This document shows, piece by piece, positions 57,491 through 64,000 of a stretch of DNA of 64,000 nucleotides (positions are counted from its first letter, which is position 1; each line of letters starts with the position of its first letter). The notes under the pieces were generated by a model, which made no database searches, was not told the origin of the DNA, and was given only the letters and a program-made list of their open reading frames with translations. The position numbers and the translations under genes were made by a program. Source of the stretch: Pinus tabuliformis (lineage: Eukaryota; Streptophyta; Pinopsida; Pinales; Pinaceae); NCBI GenBank assembly GCA_031772625.1, contig CM062816.1, positions 828,178,556 through 828,242,555 of the forward strand, in the 5' to 3' direction.

Positions 57491-58410
57491 TTATGCAAGA
57501 GCATTAATGTAGTTGAGCCAGTCTAGATTCCAGATGTCAGGCATGTCTAATTGTAAAGAAGATTTCCAAGCCTGTGAAAAAATGTTAGTGTTCTCTCGAT
57601 CTGCTATTTGAGCTAGATATGATAGACCAACATTAGATAAGAAATGTATGAGATCAAGATGAAGCCTATATGCATTACCACATCCAGACCATGGATCCAT
57701 ACCAATGCGAACTGAGGAGCTAGATCTTATTCTCCATGCCAGTCCATTACGGTTGAAAGTTATGGAATTTAAAACAGCTCGCAAAATGGACAAGATACTT
57801 TAGTGATTCCAAGAAGGGAGTTTGACCCAATCAAGGATGTGAAGGGGACAAATATATTTATGATAAACCACCTCTTTCCATAAAATTTTTACAGTGAGGA
57901 CTTGCCAACCCATCTTGGTAGCAAGCGCTTTAGAGAAGGAGTTGAGATCCCATCTGACCCACTCATAGATGTGGCCGTCTAATTTCCCTTTCCATAGAAA
58001 TTTGCAACACATCTGTTGAATTCCCGTCAAAATAACCTTAGGTACCCATGCCATGGACATCCAATACACTGGAGTGGCTTCCAATACAGATTTGATTAGA
58101 ACAAGACGTCCTACCCTGGAAAGATATTTGTGATGCCAAATATTCAACCTCCTTTCAATCTTGGCCACAAGCCAGGTCCAATCAACAATTTTATAACGGA
58201 GTGGTTTGAGCCTAAACCCAAGATAATTGAGCCCTTCGTCAAAGGGTAGAAGTGTAAAGGGAAATATCTGGTGAGCATAATGAATCTCATGTGATGAGCA
58301 TCTAGAAGATGAAATAGTAGATTTCCTATGATTACACTCCATACTAGTGGCTTGACTGAATAATTGCAATATAGTAAGAAATGATGAAGAATATCCAATA
58401 CCCCCATTAA
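57491..58410 (-). pseudogene. LINE-H RT connection region
   Basis: The minus-strand frames 58369-57800 and 57793-57491 contain CSSHEIHYAHQIFPFTLLPF, EGLNYLGFRLKPL, KYLSRVGRLVLIKSVLEATP and YWMSMAWVPKVI. This is the well-conserved stretch after the RT catalytic box in plant L1 elements. One TAG at 57797 separates the two frames. Confidence 0.8.
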
Positions 58411-59438
58411 GAAAAATTAAAACATAGTCGACAAATAGGAGATGTGTAATAATGCAGTTATTGGTGATATTAATTCCTTATAGATGACCAAGCCTTTGTT
58501 CTTTAGATATGAGATGGCTTAGACCTTCCATGACAAGAAGAAAAATTAGGGGGGACAGGGGAAAACCTTGTCTGAGGCCATGCTTAGCATGGAAGAAAGG
58601 GGAGGCTGATCCATTTATAAGAACGCTGTATGAGACCTTGGTAATGAAACACATAATCCAGTTGATGAAGTCGAGGGGGAATCCCAGATGAGTAAGGAGC
58701 ATTCCTAGATATAACCAACTGGTATGATCAAAGGCCTTAAATAAGTTTATCTTGAGGATCATTCCCTTTATTCCTTAATCTTGATGGAGTGTAGGACCTC
58801 CTGTGTGGTGCCAATAGAATCATGAATTTGACAGTGGTTTAGAAAGGAAAAATGTTCAAGTGAAATATGACCAGATAGAATAGGTCTAAGGCGATTAGCA
58901 ATGATCTTGGTAATAATATTGTAAATGCAGTTACATAGGGAGATGGGTCGAAAGTCATTGAAGGTATGAGGGGAGTCAGTTTTAGGTATAAGAACAATGA
59001 AAGTCGAGTTGAATGCATCATACATTTGACCACAAAGTCGACATTCCTCAATAAACTGTAACAGATCTTTCCCAGGTAATATGAAAAATTCCAAGTAGAA
59101 TTCAACCGGCCAACCATTTGGCCCAGGACTCTTATCCTTTTTAAACCATTTTAATGTGCCCTCCAACTCCCCCATAAACAGGCTTGTTGAGATCCTCGAC
59201 TGCATCATGATCAACGAAACGAGGGAAGAGACCAGCCACCTTGATAATCTCAAAAAGAGAGGTTTCATGTGGGGTCTTGTAAATCTGACTAAAATGTGAT
59301 GAGCTGAGTGATGTAAGTTAATTGAAGGTTTGGACTCTCTGGCCTTCCTCATTGGTCATCTTCAATATGGTATTGATAGCTCGACACCCATTTGCAAATT
59401 GATGATAGAACTTCGTATTATTATCCCATGCTTGTAAC
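58411..59438 (-). pseudogene. LINE-H reverse transcriptase core, catalytic residues substituted
   Basis: The region reads KDKSPGPNGWPVEFY, TFNDFRPISLCNCIYNIITK and IIANRLRPILSGHIS in 59352-58768. After a TAA, motif A is LKINLFKAFDHTSW, where the family has L-K-I-D-L. GLRQGFPLSPLIFLLVMEGL follows, and the catalytic box is LLFVDYVLIFL (58440-58411) instead of F-x-D-D. Two of the three catalytic aspartates are therefore replaced (D to N, D to Y). Confidence 0.8.
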
Positions 59439-60500
59439 TAGATGGATCGACTCCTGAGTCGCCGTGTTTCTTCTCTGTCTTTTAGAATCCTATTCCTTTC
59501 TGCCTCAAGCTCATTGAGATTGGATTTAGCTTCAACAAATGAGTAACCTCTCCCATCAATATCTTCCATACTGGAAAGCTCAAGTTCAATGTTGAGTAAA
59601 TTGAGGTCATCCTTCTTTCTCTTGTCTTTGGCCCAATCAATGGTTAATCTCTTAAGTCTAAGAAGGTTATTGACAAATCCTTCAGAGATAGACTGACCAT
59701 AATCAGGGGGGTGAGCCTTCCAAAAGTCTGAGACTAATTTGATGTAGTCCAAGTCCTTTAACCAAGTAGCATTAAACTTAAAGGGGGATTTAGGCTTGTG
59801 GGCATGACCAAGGATCTCAAGATAAATGGGGGAGTGGTCAAATAGTCCACTTGATCCCACCCATTGTCTGTAGATAGAAAGAGACCCAATAAGAGGTCCT
59901 TCGATGAGAAAACGATCCAGTGTTCGAGCCAGCATGGCATCTCCAGTATTTCTGTTCCTCCAGGTAGGCTGAGGTCTAGCCATAGGGATGTCTATGAGTC
60001 GATGATTTTCTAATAGTAGTTCAATAGAATCTAATAAGGGATCAATATGAGCATTGTGCCCCTAGGACTTAGCAAGGCCAATAGAAAAATTGAGGTCACC
60101 TCCCAGAATGATATTGTCTGCTTGAAAAAGAGATAAATTAAGGAAGTGGTCTCAAAAAGCAACCCTGTTGTGACAGGGGCCATACACATTGATCAATCTT
60201 AGCTCCTTCCCCAATTCAGATAAGAAAATGTTTGCACCAATGAATCCAACACCTCCCCAGATATTTATAAGCCTGAAAGCTTTGGGATTGAATAAAAATA
60301 GATTCCCCCAAATCGCCCTCGAACCTCTAGGGCATGGAATTGTCAACCAGGGACAAGGGATTCCAGAGCATGGATAATTAGGTCAATAAGCCCTAGGGTT
60401 TCTTGAAGGAATATGACATCCACCCATTTAGTTTCCAGGATTCTTTTAAAGGATAGATTTTTGGTAGGGCTAGCCAACCCATGACAACTTAGGGATAACC
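59438..60500 (-). pseudogene. LINE-H endonuclease and linker
   Basis: WLSLSCHGLASPTKNLSFKR and VDVIFLQETLG (60477-60390) open the AP-type endonuclease. LRLINVYGPCHNRVAF and GGDLNFS near 60085 follow, then RPQPTWRNRN and TLDRFLI, and GLFDHSPIYLEIL at 59983-59830. The frame 59983-59438 continues through the linker (NRILKDREETRRLRSRSI). Stops at about 60150 and 60060 break the domain. The family N-C-R-G has become S-C-H-G. Confidence 0.8.
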
Positions 60501-60507
60501 ACTTCGT

Positions 60508-60529
60508 GGGGGGGGGGGGGGGGGGGGGG
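60508..60529 (-). repeat. 22-base G homopolymer (poly-C on the LINE-H coding strand)
   Basis: A run of 22 G on the plus strand, directly upstream of the endonuclease start. On the coding strand it gives a proline run. A shorter G-rich tract lies at 61465-61488 in ORF1. Confidence 0.95.
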
Positions 60530-60708
60530 AGATAGGGTTTTCTGTGCTCTAAGTACCAAGTCAATAGGAAGTTGTTTGCCCTCAGACACATCAATACCAA
60601 CTTGATGGTAAGAGGAGGCAAGGGAGGGAGAAATTGTGTAGTCACTTTCCTTTTCTCACGAACCTTTGTCTTTTTCTGATTTCCAGGTTCTCCGGGCATC
60701 CAATTTTC

Positions 60709-61428
60709 CTAAGGACCAATCTGGTCTTCCAATCTGATGCTTTCAGGTGCATTTTCTAGGGAGGAGGATGATAGAACCAGCGGGCATTCCTTGTACAAAT
60801 GACCCACCTTATGACATTGTCTACATTTGAAGGAAACCCCTTCATAGTCAAGTATATGGATGCGAGTAAAATGATTCCAAAGTAAATTAATTTGCTCCTC
60901 CAAACCCTCCCTAGTGTCTAGATGAGCTAGAATATGGGCCAACGACATATTTCCCGAAACAATATAAGATTTGTCATAAACTAGATAGGTTCCAAGAGAA
61001 TTGCCGATGCGGGTGAAGATGTCTTCAGACCAGAAGTGAAGCGATAGACCGAGTAAATGAACACACATGGGTCCAACCCCCAATTTCTCTCGCTCCGGAT
61101 CAAACATAGGGCTCCACCACTTGAGAAGGACAAGAGCCAATTCAATGTGCCAATATTTTGAGAGCACCCACGATGTATGATCCACTCACTGGAACCAGAG
61201 AGCGAACCACCTGCGCGAGAGGGTAGTGACCGATGGAAGTTCTGAGAGTGACTGCCCCCAAATTTCATTGATCCACTGCTGTAATCTCGTTGTGGAGTAA
61301 GTGCAACCATGAAATCTCCTGACCAAAACTGTGTTTGCAGTATCAATAACGCCCCCCATCTGAATCCCTTCTCCAAAGCAGAGAGAAATGTCATTGTTCC
61401 TGGATTTTACGCACTTAGACTTATTCAT
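60709..61428 (-). pseudogene. LINE-H ORF1: DUF4283-like domain and CCHC knuckle
   Basis: One frame from ATG 61428 (MNKSKCVKSRNNDISLCF) with a single TGA at 61186-61188. LSKYWHIELALVLLKWWSPM, HLLGLSLHFWSEDIFTRIGN and GTYLVYDKSYIVSGNMSLAH follow the DUF4283 pattern. FKCRQCHKVGHLYKECPL (about 60829-60776) is a CX2CX4HX4C knuckle. It closes with TAG at 60709. The product would bind LINE RNA. The ATG overlaps the upstream frame's stop as ATGA. Confidence 0.8.
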
Positions 61429-62000
61429 GACTTGGAGGAATTTTTTACCTGAGGAGCGGAGGAGGGCTCGGGGGGTGGGGGGGGGGTATCTTGAACATCA
61501 TCAACCTTAGGATCAAAACTGCAAGCATACGGGCCAATAGAAGGGCCTTTGAAGCAACTAGAAGAGAGGGGAGGAATGACTTGATGGGGAGAGGGAAAAA
61601 GATGAGATAGAGGAGCTCTGATAGGGGGTACCGAGGAAGGGAATAAATGACTCGGCTCCAAAGAAGAGTTGTGAGGGAAGCCAATAGAGGGGAAAGTAGA
61701 AACAATTCCCAGAGGATAAGAGGGAGTAGTCAAGTCCAAACAAGTAGTCAAGAAATGTATGGATTCCAGAGAAGGGGGAGGGTAGTCTGAACCCGGCCAG
61801 AGAATCGATTCCGTAGGCGAGGAGATGGATGGTTGCGAGGAGCTAGGGCAGGTAGGGTAAGATAGAAATCCAGCCCTAGGATAACCATTAGATGTATCTA
61901 GAAGAGCAGAAAGTGACGTAGTCGGCAGGGGAGAAGGTGTAGTAGTCCAGATGGGCACATAATCATATTGGTCATCTGTATAGTCCACCGAGTCCTCCAT
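61425..62000 (-). pseudogene. LINE-H ORF1 N-terminal Ser/Pro-rich part
   Basis: A 191-codon frame from ATG 62000 (MEDSVDYTDDQYDYVPIW), rich in Ser and Pro, with a DTPPPPPEP run encoded by the G/C homopolymer at 61465-61488. It ends in TGA overlapping the next frame's ATG. A plant L1 ORF1 is normally one ORF, so the split most likely reflects slippage in the homopolymer. Confidence 0.65.
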
Positions 62001-62220
62001 ACCTGTCGACAGACAGTGAAGGGCAGAATAGAAACGATACCGAACTTGAGCCAGGTGCCAGAAGATGCCAAAAAAGAGAGAAGTTGAGTCCCCGAGTCTC
62101 TTGTGGTGTGAGGAGGAAGCACAAGTTTAGAGCCCCCTTCAGCAGATGTAGGTGTAGGAAACCCTAGCCGAATTCAGTGTCACTGGAGAGGGAGAGTATA
62201 CACACCATTCAGATCTAGAT

Positions 62221-63103
62221 AACATTATCAAAGTAAGTATTTGGATTTTCCCTAATGATTAGAACATGAATTTTGACATATAACATATTAGAGCTCATTT
62301 AATATTTTACAAAATATTTTTATACACTATTTGACAAAAGTTTTGAATTTCACCAATTTCTTTACATTGTCATCATTTCATTGTTAAGAATTTCGTGAAA
62401 AGAAAAGTTTGATCAAAATTGTGACCAAAGTGAAAAGACACTTTTCATAGCTATTGAGTGCATAGACTAGCATTGAATGTTTTATCAATTGGTAGATGGG
62501 ATTCCAAATTAAATATAATGGCCAAATATTATTAAATCTATGTTTCAACTTACGATTAATCAAAATCTAAAATCTATCTCTATAAAATAATGCCTATGCG
62601 CATATTGTTTTATCATAAATCATTTTCAGTTTTGATTATGTAGAGAAAATCACTTACTTTGTTAAATAGGCAAATTGATCTTTGCACTTTGTTATCCTAA
62701 CATTTTGATTATAGTTCCTTCATATCTTACTAGTTATCAAAGCCTCCATCGCCAATGGAATTTAAACATTTGATAATTTTATTTTAAAACCACAAGGTAA
62801 GCATTTAAAACACCTTTCTTCAATCCCCATTTAAATTTCTTATTGCTAGCTTAAATTTGAATTGTAAACCTTATTTCTTCTACAATGCATAAATTTTGTT
62901 ACTTGTTAATAAAATCATATATTTTGCAAGAAATGTATAAATTTATTAATTTTAATTCCATTGTTAATTCAAATAATATGGCTCTTAGGTTAAATTTAGC
63001 TAGGAATCCAAAATTTTTCCCAGAGGGAAATAAACCAATAACAAAACCAATTGATGTGATATAAAGTGACATGGAGGTCATACCTGAATAATTCACTCTA
63101 ATA
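62221..63103. other. AT-rich sequence without a recognised feature
   Basis: No coding region, known repeat motif or LTR end was seen. The minus-strand frame 63150-62899 shows no motif. Confidence 0.5.
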
Positions 63104-63624
63104 ATGTACTCGTCTAAGCTTGAAATTGAACATGTTAGCCCTATTTTCAAGGATATTGAAGCTCTAATTAATGACCAAATTGCATTCCCTTGTTGGGATG
63201 AGATTTATAGAAGACTAGGAGTGGAGGACTATCATGATATAGAAACTCCAGGTGACCTTGCAATGAGAAATGTATATGAATTGGTTTTTTGCAATATTAT
63301 AAGGTCACAACTACATAAAATTTATGTAAAACTCTAATTATGCCATGCTCTTAGGCCATAAAATCCATCATAAAGTACAACACTGTTGACAACAAAATTG
63401 TAATAAATGACGAGGGTTAGTGTGAAATGCCTTATCAAGCATATGAGCTTTGGAAATAGTATAGTTTAAATGAACCTGGAAAATATATGATAATTGGCTT
63501 CATGGAGAAATTTAATCAAGATCATGACATCAAGAATATTTTGACAAGCTGGTGGGTTGAAGATAACAAGTTTTTTGGAATGATTGATGACATATACAAT
63601 ATGGTTTATCTAAGAGACCTATAA
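63104..63624 (+). pseudogene. Unrecognised broken coding stretch
   Basis: The frame 63104-63337 reads MYSSKLEIEHVSPIFKDIEA, then FPCWDEIYRRLGVEDYHDIE, and ends after IIRSQLHKIYVKL. A second plausible stretch at about 63408-63624 reads CEMPYQAYELWK, LNEPGKYMIIGFMEKFNQDH, LTSWWVEDNKFFGMIDDIYN and MVYLRDL, with two TAG stops. The amino acid make-up (W, Y and acidic residues spread evenly) looks like decayed protein rather than chance. I do not know the family. Confidence 0.35.
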
Positions 63625-63680
63625 ATTTATGCCATTGCTTTTATGTATATATGAAATGGAGAATAAAATTATATTCTTTT

Positions 63681-63950
63681 TAAATATGCATGGATGCTTG
63701 TAGTGCACATAGTTATCACAATAGGAGGAAATTTCCACTGGGAAACCATCCTATTGCACTCTTTGATTAGATCCATTGACAAGGCCCAAAAAGCTAAAAC
63801 CAAGTTTGAAACTTATATTGATTTTAAATATGCATGGATTCTTGTAGTTCACATAATTATCACAATAGGTTTCCCATTGGGAAACCATTCTATCACACTC
63901 TTTGATTAGATCCATTGGCAAGGCCCAAAAAGCTAAAACCAAGTCTGAAA
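63681..63950 (+). repeat. Tandem duplication of a ~140-bp unit
   Basis: The block from aaatatgcatggat through caaggcccaaaaagctaaaaccaagt occurs at about 63683 and 63826. The first copy has a few extra bases (ggaggaaatttccactggg against ggtttcccattggg). Confidence 0.9.
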
Positions 63951-64000
63951 CTTTCCCAACTTTTTGCATGGCCTTTCCTAGGGTTGAATTGGATTCAATT

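Larger units (their letters stand above)
56170..62220 (-). mobile_element. LINE-H: nearly full-length L1-type LINE with RNase H
   Basis: On the minus strand the order is 5'UTR (62220-62001), ORF1 with CCHC (62000-60709), then ORF2 with endonuclease, RT, zf-RVT and RNase H down to 56393, and a 3'UTR ending near 56170. About 6 kb is a full plant L1 length. Stops, frameshifts, homopolymer expansions and RT active-site substitutions make it dead. I could not find a convincing target duplication or a clean poly(A). Confidence 0.85.

Noticed and set aside
56160..62230. Target-site duplication and poly(A) of LINE-H
   Set aside because: No convincing matching flanks or A-run could be read by eye; ends are approximate.

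Overview
The window comes from a large, repeat-rich nuclear genome of a vascular plant. The evidence is one intron-containing plant-type DnaJ (HSP40) gene ending in a CAQQ prenylation box, surrounded by nested plant LTR retrotransposons (Ty1/copia, Ty3/gypsy) and plant L1-type LINEs with RNase H domains. The Ty3 and gag types look gymnosperm-like to me, but that is a weak inference from memory. I see no rRNA, no functional tRNA and no CRISPR.

Layout. 1-1.5 kb: CA-rich anonymous sequence. 1.5-11.35 kb: a decayed Ty1/copia element (Copia-A, + strand) whose primer-binding site was split by a second, internally deleted copia element (Copia-B, - strand, 1952-6306, 5-bp target duplication GTATC/ATATC); Copia-A's 3' LTR runs directly into a second truncated copy. 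11.35-15.1 kb: gene-free sequence with a candidate minus-strand Ty3-type LTR. 15.1-20.85 kb: degenerate DNA with microsatellites, a tRNA-derived SINE and two relics. 20.85-37.5 kb: a three-level nest. A plus-strand LINE (LINE-E) is interrupted by a minus-strand, RT-less element (Ty3-D) carrying a G-patch domain, and one LTR of Ty3-D is interrupted by a young Ty3 element (Ty3-C, 23376-29207, perfect CATCA duplication).

38.0-43.5 kb: the only recognisable host gene, with a perfect three-unit heat-shock element, TATA boxes, a 5'UTR intron and eight exons (seven coding) encoding a 421-aa type-A DnaJ. 43.7-45.6 kb: tandem repeats. 45.7-54.05 kb: a second nest. A decayed Ty3 relic (Ty3-G) is split in frame by a copia-type LTR (Copia-K), which is itself split by a second G-patch element (Element-F) and an orphan 431-codon ORF. 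54-56 kb: a 5'-truncated LINE (LINE-J, + strand). 56.2-62.2 kb: a nearly full-length minus-strand LINE (LINE-H) with ORF1 and EN-RT-RNase H, catalytically dead by RT substitutions. 62.2-64 kb: an unrecognised broken coding stretch and a tandem duplication.

The most notable observation is a pair of otherwise different non-autonomous elements (Ty3-D and Element-F) that both encode CCHC knuckles, a coiled coil and a G-patch whose flanking residues resemble the splicing factor TFIP11/NTR1 family rather than the retroviral-type G-patch. The orphan 431-codon ORF and the exclusive CHG-context nonsense mutations of Ty3-C also deserve a second look.
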